A stretch of DNA of 64,000 bases from Cycas panzhihuaensis. Its lineage: Eukaryota > Cycadophyta. Below, piece by piece: positions 1-16,779 of the stretch. The stretch spans positions 195,245,741 to 195,309,740 of the forward strand of contig CM041465.1 of the NCBI GenBank assembly GCA_023213395.1, written 5' to 3'. Under the pieces are notes generated by a model. It saw nothing but the letters and a program-made list of their open reading frames with translations. It was not told the origin of the DNA and made no database searches. Position numbers and translations under genes: made by a program. Every line of letters begins with the position of its first letter. Positions within the stretch are counted from its first letter, which is position 1.

Positions 1-299
1 GAGGGTTTAATGTATAACTTGATATTAATGGACCTCTCCAAGGCTCGAACAATATAAGTATGATAATCATAAGTACGACTACCTTGTGGAAGTTTTGATT
101 ATTGGGCAAAGTTATATTTGTCTCTAAGTGTATGTGGCTTACCTAATTTCTTAATTATAGATTGGATCTCAAATGCTTTAAGAGCCTAGAATGTTTTGAT
201 GGTTTTTGTTGGAACATGAAGATCAAAGCTAACTCGAGTTGATAAACCACTCTATGTCCTTAGCCTATAGGGTATTTGGGAATAATCATATCATAATAT

Positions 300-731
300 A
301 GTCATAGGGGATGTAATTGGTACAAGTAAGGGCAAGAGCCTTATCATGGCTTGTCAGGTCTTAGGTTGGCTCTCCTATGAACTTGGGAAACTCTAGGATG
401 AAAGGAGGTGGTCATGTATATAAGACTTCCTTTGAAGAGATCCTAAATTAGTCCTACTTATAATAACATAAAGAAAACTAAAAATAAAAGCTAAATAAGA
501 TCTCTTAAGACCCAAATGGTCAAAAGACCCCAAATGGATTAACTCACAAAAAATGATTTACAAGTGAATAATAATCCTCTATTTATTGGTGTCAAATTTA
601 ACCATGCTTGAAAAATCTGACTTCCTAATAATAAACCAAATCTAAATAATATACCTATATCCTAATAATATTTGAGATCAACTTCTAATAAATAATTTTA
701 TTAATTCCCATAATTACCTTAGGTTATAACA
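300..731 (-). repeat. 3' LTR of decayed chromovirus (far end not placed)
   Basis: Read on the minus strand, the chromodomain end of the element is followed by a purine tract (AGGAAGGGACT, plus 732-742) and then by TGTTATAACC at 731. This is the normal PPT-LTR junction. A TATA-like stretch (CTTATATACATG on the minus strand, plus about 412-423) would suit the LTR promoter. I cannot find a matching 5' LTR and cannot place the far end, so the lower coordinate is approximate. Confidence 0.5.
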
Positions 732-734
732 AGT

Positions 735-3475
735 CCCTTCCTAGAAAACTCACTTTTCCCATAAAGCATAGGTAATGATCAATGATCTAGGATGAATTGT
801 TTATTTTTCCAAGTTGCCTCTTATCATGGTAGCCCTTTCCATTTAATCAAGTATTCTATATTATTTTGTGATTTGAATATATGCTAGTAGGTATCCACAA
901 TGGATTTAGGTTCTATCATGAGCCTCCCCTCCTCATCTATCATGGATAGTTTAGTTATTGTCTCTATGTGATATCCTATCTTTACTTTAAGGTTAGACAC
1001 ATAGGAGATATTATGAATCTTACTTTCTTCTAGCATATTGAGGGCATAAGCTACTTCTCCAACCCTTCTCCAAATTTTATATGGGCCATAAAATCTTGGT
1101 GCTAGTTTGTATTTAGTTTGCTATTTGATGGAGGTTTGTTTATATGGATGTAGTTTTATATAAACCCAGTCTCCTTCTTTGAATTATCTTTCAATTCTCT
1201 TTTGGTCTATTTGTTGTTTCATCTGATTCCTTGTGATGTCATAGTTTTTCTTAAGCTCTTCTAAAATTCTTTTAGATTATATGATCAATTCCTTTTTCAT
1301 TGGGGTGTTTATTGTATTTTGAATATAGTCCATTGGTGTAGGAGGTGGGTAACCATATAATGCCATGAAGGGTGTTGCTTTAATGGATGCATGGTAATTA
1401 ATGTTATACAAATGTTCAACCAAGTAAATCTATTTTAACCATGTGTACTAGTTATCTCTAGCATAATAATGTAGGTATGTTTCCAAAACTTTGTTGATTA
1501 CTTTAGTTTGTTTATCTATTTGGGGGTGGTATACTGTGCTCATGGATAATGGGGTCCTTACCAATTTGAATAAATCCTTTTAAAAATAACTTGTAAATTT
1601 AGGATCCCTATTGTTAATTAATTTTTTAGGAAACCCATGTAATCTATGGATATTCTCCATGAATATTTCAACTATTTAAGATGGCTTATATGATGATTAA
1701 ATAGGAATAAAAAGTCTATATTTTGTCAAGAGATTAACCACTATAAATAATGCATTTTTTATTCCTAATTTTCGAAGGCTAGTTATAAAGTCCATAGAAA
1801 TTTCTTTCCATTCTTGCTCAGGTCATGTAACATTCTTGGAGTTTATATTGATTTCACTTTTTATCTGTCGTAAGTCTCACATTCCAAAATAAACTTCTTT
1901 ATGTTGACCTTCATCCATCTCTATTAAAATGATCTCCTTATCCTATCATAGATCTTAAGGAACCCTGAGTGTCCAACTATGGGTGAATCATAATGTTCTT
2001 TGAGGAATACCTCCTTAAACTATGATTTTTGAGGTAAGTGGATCCTATTCTTATAAAGAAGGGTACTACCCTATTTTGTCTAAGAAGTCTCTTCTAGTTC
2101 TTCAAGACTTTTATCTGTGATAGCCTTCACTTCTTTATCTTGTGAGTACTCTTATTGTAATTCCTCAAGCCATGTGGGCTCAATTATTGTGACATCATTC
2201 TTATATAAGATTTCAAAGTCATATTCTTAGATCTCATTAACCTATTTTTGTTGCTCCTTAGATAAGTTTTGATGTATCAAGAAGTACTTTATACTATTAT
2301 GGTCTATCTTAATAATAAATTTTGTTCCTAATAAGTATTACCTCCATTTTGTTAAGGCATGCAACATGGCTAACATCTCCTTATCATATGTGCTCTTAGC
2401 TCTTTTCTATAGATTTAGTTTTGGCTATCATATGCAATAGGATGGCCATTTTATAGTAGAATTATGCCTACTTATGTGCCTACTGCATTGTATTCTATTA
2501 TAAAAAGTTGGGATAAATTAGGTATGGCCTGGACTAGTGTAATGGTAATGGTCTCTTTTAATTTCTTAAAACTTGAATAAGTATTCTTATCCCAATTAAA
2601 GTTATCCTTCTTGGTAAAGTTAGTAAGGAGTCTAGTTATATCAATATATCCTTTAATAAACTTTTTGCAGTATCTTGTGATTCCTAGAAATCCCCTGAGT
2701 TTTGATATATTTTCCAATATGGTCCATTTGAGAATGGCTTATATTTGTGTAGGATCAATTTTAATTCCATCTTCTAAAATAATATGTCTAAGATATTCAA
2801 GGGTCCTAAAATAGCACTTTGATCTCTTCATAAAAAAATGATTGTCTCAAAGGACCTAAAATGTTTATTGGATGTGCCCCAATTGTTCTTACAATCTCTT
2901 AATATAGATAAGTATATTGTCAAAGAAGACCATGATTAACCTTCTTAGAAAAAACATAAATACACGGTTCATATTTGTTGAGAATGGTGTTGGTGGATTA
3001 GTTAGCCCAAATGACATTGCCTTAAAGTTGTATAGCCCTTAATGTATTCAGAAAGTTGTTTTCTTTATGTCTTGAAGTTAAATTAGTAATTGATAGTATC
3101 TAGAATGTAAATCAATTTTAGAAAAATATCTAGCTCCATGTAGCTCATTTGTAATATCATCCATGCATGGAATGGGATATTTATTCTTTAGGATTATCCT
3201 ATTTAGGGCTTTGTAATCAATGCACATTTAAAAGGGTCCATCATTTTTCTTACTTAAGATAATACGTGTTATGTAAGGGCTCTTACTTGGTATTATGGCA
3301 CCTGAATCTAATAAATCTTATGTGAGTCTCTCTATTTCTGTCTTCTACTTATGCCCACAATGATATGGGTAAATGATTGTAGCCCCCCTCCCTAGTTCTA
3401 ACTCAATAATATGTTCCATGTTTCAACTTTGTGGTGGAGTCCTTCGTAACTCTTAGAATACATATCAATAGTGGA
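735..3475 (-). pseudogene. Ty3/gypsy chromovirus pol remnant (RT, RNase H, integrase, chromodomain)
   Basis: Minus-strand conceptual translation, broken by stops and frame changes, gives chromovirus pol in the expected order. The RT N-terminal part lies near 3440-3250. MCIDYKALN is at about 3208-3232 and LHGARYFSKIDL follows. The catalytic box reads FFDN at about 2916-2927, where FxDD is expected, so the second Asp is lost. The RT-RNase H connection (LRGFLGITRYCKKFIKGY) is at 2650-2715. The integrase zinc-finger region (WMKVNIKKFILECE) is near 1880-1925 and the integrase C-terminus (KLAPRFYGPYKIWRRVG) near 1055-1107. A chromodomain (EYLIKWKGLP followed by EATW) is near 800-860. Protease and gag are not seen upstream of 3475, so the copy looks 5'-truncated. 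It is non-functional. Confidence 0.85.
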
Positions 3476-4389
3476 TATATGGCGGTGATGAGGTGGGAGG
3501 AGGTCATATATAAATGACTTATTATTGAGGGATGTGAATGAATGGATTATCCTTAGTAGGATAACTCATCCCAACTAACATATTAATATTAACTAATAAT
3601 GGAGGTAGAAGAAGTATATGATAGTAAAAGGCCATTATCCTAGAATGATGATGAGTGGACATAGGGCCCCATTAAGTGCCTAATTAAGAAGTCTCTAATG
3701 GAGGAGTGGACTGGTGAACAAAAGTAGACTTTGTGTGGTAGCCTTTAGGGTAATTGCCAAGATTAATTCCCAAGGAAGATGTATGTATTAGAGATATATA
3801 TCCTTCTAGATCCTGCTCAGTGATGTATGAGTAGGAATGAGTCATTTGATTGAGTAAGTAACTTACTCATAAGGATGTAAAAGGTGTGATGGGAGGATAG
3901 AATCTATGATCATCTTGAAAGTTAGAGCCCTGATAAGTATCTTGAGATGTGACACTGTTGACCAAGGATACATTATCACCTAAGTTATTTTATCTCCCAT
4001 TAGGAAATTCATAAGGATTATGACTAACCAGGACCCCAAACAAATCTCAAGTTATGCCATGAGTCTTAGGTAAAATAGTGGTAGACTCTATGATGATAAT
4101 CCCATAACCCTCTAGGAAAGTGTTAGTGTCTACTTAGGAGGGTGAAGGAGAACCCTCAAGTGGAAGGCCTGGAAGTCTCTTAGACTATCTAGGTGGTAGA
4201 ATGGAGGGAACCTCCATGGGAAAAATTAAATAAATGAAGTGTATAATATGGAGGTAATACACAATTAAGAAGGAAGGATGAAAATATAAAGTGAAGTACA
4301 TGCAAATATGCCAATATAAACTCAAGTAGTATAGATGAATTAATGTGAATCTATAAAGTTTTGGAAACTCCCTAGTATGATTACTAGAA
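3476..4389. other. AT-rich stretch, nothing recognised
   Basis: Between the truncated 5' edge of the chromovirus pol and the LTR-like stretch at 4390 I see no ORF with family resemblance, no RNA gene and no tandem repeat on either strand. Confidence 0.4.
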
Positions 4390-4727
4390 ATTATGCATGT
4401 TCGAGCAAGCCCCTAAGACCTCAAAGGAGAGGAAGGATCCTCTTAAAAGAAGGAAAGGGGTAACAACTTGGCTTGGTGCTTTAATTCCCTCTTAGATGGA
4501 AAGGAGATGGCCTCTTATATACATGTAAAAAGAGGGTAGTCTAACTAACAACTAATTAAGGAAATAATAAACATCAATAAAAAAGAAATAAGAAATAAAG
4601 AGTAATAAATTCCTAGTTATCTCTCCTAAAGAGGTCAATAATAAATAAGAGCTCCTAAATATGGGAGAGTCATTAGGGCCCTTAGTCCAAATGTAGACAG
4701 ACCTAGGCCTCCTAAACTCTACTAATC
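4390..4727 (-). repeat. possible LTR of an unidentified element
   Basis: On the minus strand a purine-rich tract (AAGAGGGTGGGGGA, plus about 4728-4741) precedes TTAGTAGAGTTTAGG. About 200 bases on there is a strong TATA-like sequence (ATGTATATAAGAGGCC, plus about 4513-4528). This order of PPT, U3 and TATA is what an LTR looks like. The first bases are not TG, no partner copy is visible and no TSD was found, so the call is weak. Confidence 0.25.
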
Positions 4728-4741
4728 CCCCACCCTCTTAA

Positions 4742-6675
4742 AGTAAAGACCTAATGTAGACCTATCTCAAAAGAAATGAGAAAAATCTATGACATGTTAT
4801 CTCAAGAGTAGGAGAACTAATAAGTAAAGAAATTTAAGAGATCTCAAACCTTAGATTAATGACCTACTTATGGGTTAGACAATGGAAACTTTCTTATGCA
4901 GTGATTAACCACCCATGAAGGTGAATGGCCTTAGGATACCCACATGGAGTTCTAGCAATTCTATAATGCTTAAAGGGTGAAAAAGAGAGAGAAGAAATTA
5001 CTCTCAACTACAAGTGTAGTGGTAAACTCTCTTGATTACATACAATTGAGATAATTGCCCTCCACCTTATAGTTTGGAAGATGATAAAAGTGTTTATTTT
5101 CGAAAGAGGGCGAGTTTGTATGGTGGGGTTCTCAATTCCTAGTTAATCAAAAGCTTCCTCAACAAGAGAATGTGGCCTAAACTAGGGAAAATAAGCAAAC
5201 AACACACACTTAAGTATAAACTAAGTATGCTTTCTTTATTTGAATGCACATAATACACAAACTAGACTATGCAAAATAACAAATAACCTAACAAAGCAAC
5301 ATAAGCTAATGCACCTAATGTAAACACTATGCCTATATTTTTGTCTTCTTTTTCTCTTTTTGTTTTGTGTTAGATTAATACAAGTGATGCCTTCCTAAAT
5401 ATGCATACATAATAAGGTATAAAGGGTTCTTTTATTATACTTAGCCTAGATTGAAGCATATGAAGGGTCTTTAATCTTATTATCTTTTAGATTGTTTGAT
5501 TAAGAAGGGAATACTACAAAATGCTCTTTTACTTGTTCTTTTCACTTTAACTTACAATGAATATATGCATGGAAATCTTTTTCTTTTCTTTAATTTGAAC
5601 ACATATACATATTAAATAAATATGAAACATAAATATTACATAAAACTATTCAATGGTTGTATATAATTGCTTTCTTCTTTCTCTTTATATTTTGATTATA
5701 CTAACATGCAACAAGGGCAACTATATGATAAGGCATGAAGAGAGATAATGGGTGAGAAGGATGTACCTTTTCTTTTTATTTATCATCAATGCATGTGTCC
5801 CTTAGATCTAACGTATTTCACTTTCAACAATCATGTTAGTATAAATGAAATCTAACCACCACTATCTATGATAAACTTAAGTTTTTGATGAAAAGATAAG
5901 TTTTTCTACCAAAATTATGATAGAATTTTACCTAGGAAATTTTTGTGGAAAAAAAGCATAAAAGAGGCTCAAAATCCTATGGAAAAGGATTTGGAACCTC
6001 TTTCAAGTTTTTGGGCTAGGGAACTTACATTCCCAAGAAATGTTTGGCAATGTTTTAACTACCTTTTGAAGTTCTCCAAGGTTACGAGTATGCACATTGG
6101 CCAAATAAATGAATGCCTAAATATAATGATGAGAATCAAGCTAATGAAACTTTAAAATTAGAAAGAACATGCCATTAACTTGAGATCTATCTAGCAACAC
6201 CTTAAATAATTTAAGTTTGAAATAAATGAGTACTTCTCAAATAGATTAAGTGAGTAAAATTAATCAATGATATTGTTTTTATTAATTTAAAACAAAACAT
6301 GTGAAGGGAAGGGATGCCTCTGATCTACATAATATAGCCTCTAAGTTGCTCCAAAATCATACTCCAACCAATTATGAAATTAATAAATAAATTAGTGGGA
6401 AAGAAATATAAGAAAATGAATAGATTCAACCCAAATTGAGAAGAGAAATAAGAGGAGGTTATGGTAAATATGAGAGGAGGGTGTGGATTTATGTGGAAAT
6501 ACTCTAAATTCGTAAATTCTCTCTTAAAAATGCCTTAAATTATCCTTCAAGTAATCTAAAATGGTATTAAAAATCTCTCAAAATTATATCAATAAAAAAA
6601 TTAATAGTATTTTATCACACACTTCTTTCTCCCTTTTTCATAAAATAATGATATTATTTATTAAAAAACAAGAGG
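4742..6675. other. AT-rich stretch, nothing recognised
   Basis: The longest open frame here (5943-6155, plus, 70 codons) has no resemblance I recognise and its length is unremarkable. No LTR, RNA gene or tandem array is apparent. The stretch is simply the DNA into which the element at 6681 inserted. Confidence 0.4.
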
Positions 6676-6680
6676 GGGAG
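6676..6680 (+). repeat. target-site duplication, left copy (GGGAG)
   Basis: GGGAG directly precedes the TGTTAC start of the LTR at 6681. The same five bases directly follow the end of the second LTR at 15405. Confidence 0.8.
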
Positions 6681-6924
6681 TGTTACGAACCTTTGGAAAA
6701 GAAGTAATTAATCAATCATTATCAAAGGTCTTATTTAATGGTTGCACCCATTTACAAAAGTACTCTATTTTATGCATATAAATATGCCCCTAATTATAAC
6801 ATTTATCATCACTTATTCTATTATTAATTAATTAATTGGTCATTTGACTATTAAACCTATGTAAACATCCTTGTGCTTACTAAAACTTGGGCTTTACCCC
6901 TAGTTATGAACTAGGTTCATAACA
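6681..6924 (+). repeat. 5' LTR
   Basis: It starts TGTTACGAACC and ends GGTTCATAACA, giving the TG...CA ends of an LTR. It aligns over its whole length with 15165-15405. Shared blocks include ATTTTATGCATATAAATATG, which holds a TATA-like core, and CATCCTTGTGCT. Confidence 0.85.
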
Positions 6925-6926
6925 AG

Positions 6927-6938
6927 TGGTATCAAAGC
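6927..6938 (+). other. primer-binding site, initiator tRNA-Met type
   Basis: TGGTATCAAAGC lies two bases after the LTR end. It differs by one base from TGGTATCAGAGC, the common plant initiator tRNA-Met primer site. It marks the first LTR as the 5' one. Confidence 0.8.
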
Positions 6939-7589
6939 AATTTCTTTCCTCCCTTGTGGAAAACTAGTGTCAATCAATTATCAGCGGCATAATATTTAGT
7001 TTGCATGAGGCATGTTTATAGTGATATCTATAAATTTTTATGGAATTATAGAGGCATGCTAATAGTGCTAATAATACTACTATAATTATATCTAAGTTTA
7101 GTCATAACCATTATCATCTGATAGCACCATTACAAATGCACTTAAGTTTGGGCATAACCATTAATAACCCCATCAATATCCATTTTTCAAGGATCACCTT
7201 TTGCCATCTATAGGCATTTTGAAATAGCCATATTAAGTAGATATTCGTGAATAAACATTTTACCAAGTATCTCGAGGAGAGTATAGTGTTCAAAAATGCT
7301 CTAGTGGTTTGCATATATAACATTCTCAAAAGCATTACAATAATCTATAAGAGTGGTTGTTCATAGAGTTTTATAAGGATTTAAGGACTTATCCATAATA
7401 ATCTGCATACGTATAAGACTAACGAACAAAGGTCTATTCATATTATGAGTGAGAATATCCATGCATAGAACTCTATGAAGATAATGTCTCGACATCCAAT
7501 AGTCTATGTGGGTGTGTTGAGGAAGGAAAAGTAATTTTAAAGATGTTTCCTTTATCACCCTACCATTGCTTATACTCTATTGGCTAGGA

Positions 7590-7900
7590 GAAGCTTCAAC
7601 ATTACTTTTTCCCCATTGTCACATCAGCTGTATCCTTTATTACTTAGGATTTCAACACTACTTTTTCCATGTAGCTTGTATTCTTTCTCGGGTGACTTGT
7701 ATTCCTCCTTAGGCAACTTTGCATTACTCATTAAGGTGATACATACTAGTAACGGGTATAATCGAGTAGGCATAATGGGTGATGTGGTGTGTATTAGCAT
7801 ATTATAGACACATGAACTATATTATTCCTTGGGGTGATACATACCAATAGTAGACGTAGTCAGGTAGGCGTAGTACATGATGTAGTATATCTGCTTTCTG
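7590..7900 (+). repeat. short degenerate tandem duplications
   Basis: TTCAACATTACTTTTTCC is followed about 57 bases on by TTCAACACTACTTTTTCC. Further on, GGTGATACATACTAGTA is followed about 97 bases on by GGTGATACATACCAATA with related downstream sequence. The units are diverged and no coding sense is visible. Confidence 0.4.
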
Positions 7901-8241
7901 CTTTGATATCTACATAGTTGCATCTACATAAACATTTAAACACCAATATATTTAACATTTAAATAGTTCCTCCTACATATGTATATATAGACATATACTT
8001 ATATTTTTATAAATATTTAAATGCCAATACACTTAGTACTACATAAATCTATTGTCAATATATTTAGTATTGTATAAATATATTGATATAGTGAATTTAC
8101 CTCAATTTTGCATAAGACCATGAAATATATTAATATATTAAACCTATGTCTACTACACATATATTGACTTTATATATCCATTGACCAACATAGCAGTTGT
8201 CAAACACTATTATAGTGACTTGGCATATAAGCCTACTTTCA

Positions 8242-8296
8242 TGCATTGAGCCATAGTGAAGAAACATTGAATATTACAACCTCCTATTAAATTAAA
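8242..8296 (+). repeat. 55-bp direct repeat, left copy, bounding the microsatellite
   Basis: This sequence begins TGCATTGAGCCATAGTGAAG and runs to TATTAAATTAAA. It matches 12317-12371 at about 45 of 55 positions with no gap. Each copy is followed by TACATACACACACA-type repeats, so the repeat plus its attached microsatellite start looks duplicated. Confidence 0.8.
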
Positions 8297-8316
8297 ATAA
8301 AAAATAAAAAATAAAA

Positions 8317-12316
<4,000 letters not shown>

Positions 12317-12371
12317 TACATTGAGTCAAAGTAAAGATACATTGAACATCACAACCTTATATTATATTAAA
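12317..12371 (+). repeat. 55-bp direct repeat, right copy
   Basis: It begins TACATTGAGTCAAAGTAAAG and ends TATATTATATTAAA. It aligns with 8242-8296 without gaps. It is immediately followed by TACATACATACATACACACACG-type repeats (12373-12418), as the left copy is. Confidence 0.8.
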
Positions 12372-12372
12372 T

Positions 12373-12463
12373 ATACATACATACATACACACACGCACGC
12401 ATACACACACACACACATATGTAATTAGTTTAATATATATTCCCCAAAGCAATAAAGTTATGA

Positions 12464-12545
<82 letters not shown>

Positions 12546-12546
12546 G
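12373..12546 (+). repeat. secondary microsatellites (CA)n, (TG)n, (TA)n, (GA)n
   Basis: TACA and CA repeats occupy 12373-12418. After about 45 bases of ordinary sequence, (TG)n, (TA)n and (GA)n blocks run consecutively from 12463 to about 12546. Confidence 0.9.
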
Positions 12547-15164
12547 GTCTTAGTCTTATATTAAATTGATGGAAGCTTGCATATTAAGCATCTATATTAA
12601 GTCAAAGCTTGATTTTGCCAAGGTTATACCTACATGACCATTAAATTAACATTTAGTTGAAAGGTAAGTGATGACTAGATTGTAATCTAAGAGGTGACAA
12701 GTCTATTAAGGGTTAGTCATAGATTATTCAATGGCATAGTTGTTATGAGTCAGTAGTTGGATTTGTCATTCATATCTTACAAAGAGATTCAATTGTTAGC
12801 ATTGTTTGCATCTCCTAAGAGGGTTTACTACTTTAGCTTGAGACAATAAGTAATGATCATAATACATTAAGGGTGGTGTATATCTTATCATTTCATGGTG
12901 ATATATTAAGTACTCAAAATTAAATTATCAAATTCCAAATCCTTTGTCAATAGCCATTCAACATATTAAAGTGGGGTGTAGAATTAGAATCAATAGTTTT
13001 ACAGTATGGATGGAGTTGTTGATATCAATCACATTAGTAAAGATATTCAAAAGTAAGGTAAAGGGATGAGAGCATTATTCTAAGGCATAAGATTTACACT
13101 AGTAGGACTTGGCCCTATAATATAGAATGAATATGCAATAGAGCTTCAGTATAATATGGTACCTTACATGGGATAATATGATGTGAGTTGTACTCAGGTC
13201 ATTATTTACTAGTTTACATATAATGATCCTATTTGTATTATGGAAAGGAAGGATGGGAAGGTATTAGTGACACACCTATGGGTTAGAGGAAGTTTATCTA
13301 GGGGAATGATTATAAACATTAATAACATTTTGCACAAACTTGTAAGAAATATAATTGGCAATCTAGGTTGTGCATCCTTATGCATTTGTTTGACAATGTA
13401 TCAAGGTCAGGATCATTATGACATTATGAGAATGGTTGAAAAAATAGAAGCACAATTTATAAATCCATTGATTATGAGAAAATAACATATCTTATTTTTA
13501 CAAGTATGAAGGGGGAAAGTATAGACTTACTAAACAAATAAGATTAAAGCTAGTCAACCATCATTGGTTTGAAGACTGCTTAAAAGTTTGGGCATTACTT
13601 CTTGAAGAAAATTAACTAAAAAGTGGATGGGAGGTGGAGCTTTTGGAGGCAGAGACTAGGGATTTAGATGATGTTCAGGTTAGTAGAAGTTGCCCACCTC
13701 TGTTACCAACACATAATCAAGTCTCACATTGTTATTCTACTAGTTTACATGGACCTCTTGTGGTGTTAAATTCCAGACCCCTTTCACATCCTATGTCAAA
13801 AGTTGGTTTTTACAAATAAGAAAATATCAAGGATAAAACTTTAACCCAAAGAATGTATAGAAGCAAGTACTTATGGAGAACTTAAAAAGAGTGAGAAGTT
13901 TTTAGACATAAAGAGTAAAGGTAAACATGCAGAATGTTCTCCAATACTAGTAAGCCTCAATGGCACCTATTTGCTAGTATTAGATAAAAAATTAAAGGAG
14001 CAAGTAAGAAGGTTACAAGAATTATATTAGAAAAGTTCAAATAAAAGTCATGAAGAACATATAAATAAGTGTATCAAGAAGGTAGATGAGGATGATACAT
14101 CCATACTAAAAGATAATTGAATACAAGATCACGTAATATAGAAAGAAAAAGGGCCTACAAACTAAATCATAATTCTAACACATAATTTAAGCGAGCAAGA
14201 AGAAGAAGATAATATACAATAGGAAAATAAGGATAAACCCTTGATAGTTGATAGGGATAAAAATCTAGTGTTATTCCTAAAAAATACATATAACAATTTA
14301 TAATAGAAAAGATATCAAGTATATGCTAGATGCCAGTGATAATATCTACATCTTATAATCAATTTAAGAAGAACTGAGTAGTGTTATTATCTCTTAGTCA
14401 ATTTAGGTAAAAATTAATAATGTTGATGATAATAAATTCACCTTCTAAATAACTTGGGAAGAATTCAAAAGTGGGTATAAAATCCTATACCTTAAAACAA
14501 TACTATTGGGGAACATCACCAATAATGATTTTTTAGAAAAATATATTCAACAATTTCGGAAATGGTAACTCGACCCTTAATAAAAATAATGATACTTATG
14601 ACACTGCAAGTAAAATTTTAAGTGAAATCAATGTATAAGATAATATAAATCAAATAATTATATCATATATACTAAAGGATTCTCTAGTACCAACAGTAAT
14701 CATTTAATCTATTAATGACTCTAAGAAGATCTTAAGCATTGTTATAGAATCCTATATTCTAAAATAATACTAGTTTATATCAACACTCATGTCAACTTTT
14801 TAAATATCTACACTTAATAATCTTGCAAATAGTGACTATTCAAAATGTAGCATCTATTAATAGTTTAAAGTTAGAATGAAACAAAAGATTCCTTAACAAT
14901 AATCTTCAACCTTTAGGCAAAGACATATAAAAATTCAATATTATCATAGTTAACATCTACCAAAGAATTCTAACTAGTCTACAACCACGTCAACTTATTC
15001 AAGCTTTCCCTTGTATTTGTATTCATTATTGTTTAAGGTTTCAATGATTATGAATTGATAACATACATGAGATGATTATGATATCTTTTTATTAACAAGA
15101 GGAAACATTAGATTGATCACTAATTTAGTTATGTTTCAAGGATAAAACATTTCAAGGATGGTTT
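12547..15164 (+). other. 3' interior of the LTR element, no recognisable coding
   Basis: AT-rich sequence between the microsatellites and the 3' LTR. Open frames at 13240-13485 and 13634-13819 are short and resemble no family I know. I find no RT, integrase or protease motif in any frame, which supports a non-autonomous or heavily decayed element. A clear polypurine tract directly before 15165 is also missing; the sequence there is AAGGATGGTTT. Confidence 0.5.
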
Positions 15165-15405
15165 TGTTATGAATCTTATTAAAAGAAATAATTAATCAAT
15201 TATTATTAAAGGTCTTCTTAAATAGTTACACCCATTTGTGAAAGGACCTTATTTTATGCATATAAATATGCCCCCAATTATAACATTCATCATCACTTAT
15301 TCTTTAATTAATTAATTGGTCACTTGACTATTAAACCTATCTAAGCATCCTTGTGCTCATTGAAACCTAGGCTTTACTCCCTAATCACAAATTAGGTTCA
15401 TAATA
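15165..15405 (+). repeat. 3' LTR
   Basis: It starts TGTTATGAATC and ends GGTTCATAATA and is collinear with 6681-6924. No primer site follows, as expected for a 3' LTR. Confidence 0.85.
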
Positions 15406-15410
15406 GGGAG
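15406..15410 (+). repeat. target-site duplication, right copy (GGGAG)
   Basis: Same five bases as 6676-6680, directly abutting the 3' LTR end. Confidence 0.8.
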
Positions 15411-16219
15411 GGCTTAGGGCAAAACATGGGTTGATGGCCTATGGTTTTGCAAAAAATAAACAATTAACAAGGTTAAAAAATGTGAAATCTGGGTTTTACC
15501 TTTTTAAATTTGTACCACTGACAATGAAAAATATGACGAATAGAAGAAAACACAACCTCAATAAAGTGAAAATTGTGATTAAATAAATAAATGATTCATC
15601 GAAAAACTTGATCTAATTATGTTTTCGAGGTTGCAAAAATTATGAAAATTATGATAATCAATAAAAAATATGATCTGACAATGTTGTAGTTGTTATGGTC
15701 ACTATAAAAAATGTAATATTACATGTGAATTATAATAAATTTTGTTTATCACATTTTATGTATAATATTATGTTTTTTGTAAGATAAAAGATATAATAAG
15801 TCAACATTAACAAACTCAATCATATTTCATCATGAAAAAAAGTCAGGACAAAGACTCGTAAGAATTTAGAAAAGATGAAATCACTCATAGAGGCTATGGG
15901 ATGAAAAGAAATAGTTAGTGAAGCATGCATTTTAGAATTATGAATTCAAAAAAGGAGGTTAGAACAATCTCTCAAAGTAAACTTAGAGTCATTATATAAT
16001 TTCATACATGAAGATCTACATTATAGGTAAGATAAAGAAGCTTCAATCATACCCCACATACATCCATCAAAGCATTATAATATGTAGCTAGTCATCAAAT
16101 AAGTCATTGAATTAAATAATCCCTACAAATAAAATAAGTGATTAAACTTCATCATGCTAGAATAGGTAAAGCATGACAGAATAAGAGCTAGGGTGGAGTA
16201 AAATTATTAAATACTCCAA
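15411..16219. other. AT-rich stretch 5' of the chromovirus gag, nothing recognised
   Basis: This should hold the leader or 5' LTR of the chromovirus that follows, but I find neither a copy of its 3' LTR start (TGTGAGGACTTG) nor a primer site. The retrotransposon at 6681-15405 inserted just upstream, so missing 5' parts might lie left of 6681. None was recognised there. Confidence 0.4.
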
Positions 16220-16720
16220 AAAGAAGTACCTCTCAAAAAAGACTATGACAAGAAAGCAACAACCTTTTATGAACTAAAGTGAGGGAAAAGGACAATAGAG
16301 TAATATAAAAGAGAATTCATAGAGCTTTTCTAATATGTTCCCTACATAAGAGAGGAGGAGGTAAAGACTCAAATTTATTAGTGGGATGAATAAAAGTATC
16401 TAGAATAGGATAAACATTCATGAGTATAAGACCCTAGAGGAGTCAATTTAAAAGGCTAGGTGGTATTAAGAATAATGGACAAAACCACAAAATAAGCAAG
16501 GTATTTAGAAGGGAAAATGGAAGCCAAAATAAGTAGGACTAAGAAAAACTTTCAAGCCACAAAGATATAATTAAGGTAGTGGAAACTTGCATCATCCACT
16601 AGACAATCTAAAGCCTAATCTTATACCCATGAATATCCCTAGAAATCTATGATATAGAAGATGTTATTGATGTTATGAGAAAGGATATATTACTATAAAT
16701 TTTCCACAAAGGTTGGAGGT
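16220..16720 (+). pseudogene. chromovirus gag remnant with broken zinc knuckle
   Basis: Reading through stops, 16229-16400 gives KATTFYELK, GKRTIE, YKREFIELF and YVPYIREEEVKTQIY. This is the capsid-domain pattern of plant Ty3/gypsy gag (FYELKQG...YxxxFxxLxxYVP). The in-frame TGA, TAA and TAG stops sit where Arg or Gln is usual. At about 16659-16712 a zinc knuckle reads C-Y-stop-C-YEKGYITINF-P. Its two first cysteines are kept, but His has become Tyr and the last Cys has become Phe, so metal binding is lost. The gag N-terminus is not identified. Confidence 0.7.
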
Positions 16721-16779
16721 AAGTGGAAGAGCTCATAATATAGAGTTGTCACCCATAATAATAGATGAAGCCCAAGAAG

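Noticed and set aside
2611-2814. Plus-strand open frame over the minus-strand chromovirus
   Set aside because: Opposite-strand shadow of the RT-RNase H connection.
6671-6680. AGAGGGGGAG before the LTR at 6681, which looks like a polypurine tract and first suggested a 3' LTR or a tandem element
   Set aside because: GGGAG is repeated after the second LTR at 15406, so it is target DNA. The primer site after 6924 shows that this is the 5' LTR.
13240-13485. 81-codon open frame (MERKDGKVLVTHLWVRG...)
   Set aside because: No family resemblance, no neighbouring coding, and its length is expected by chance in this composition.
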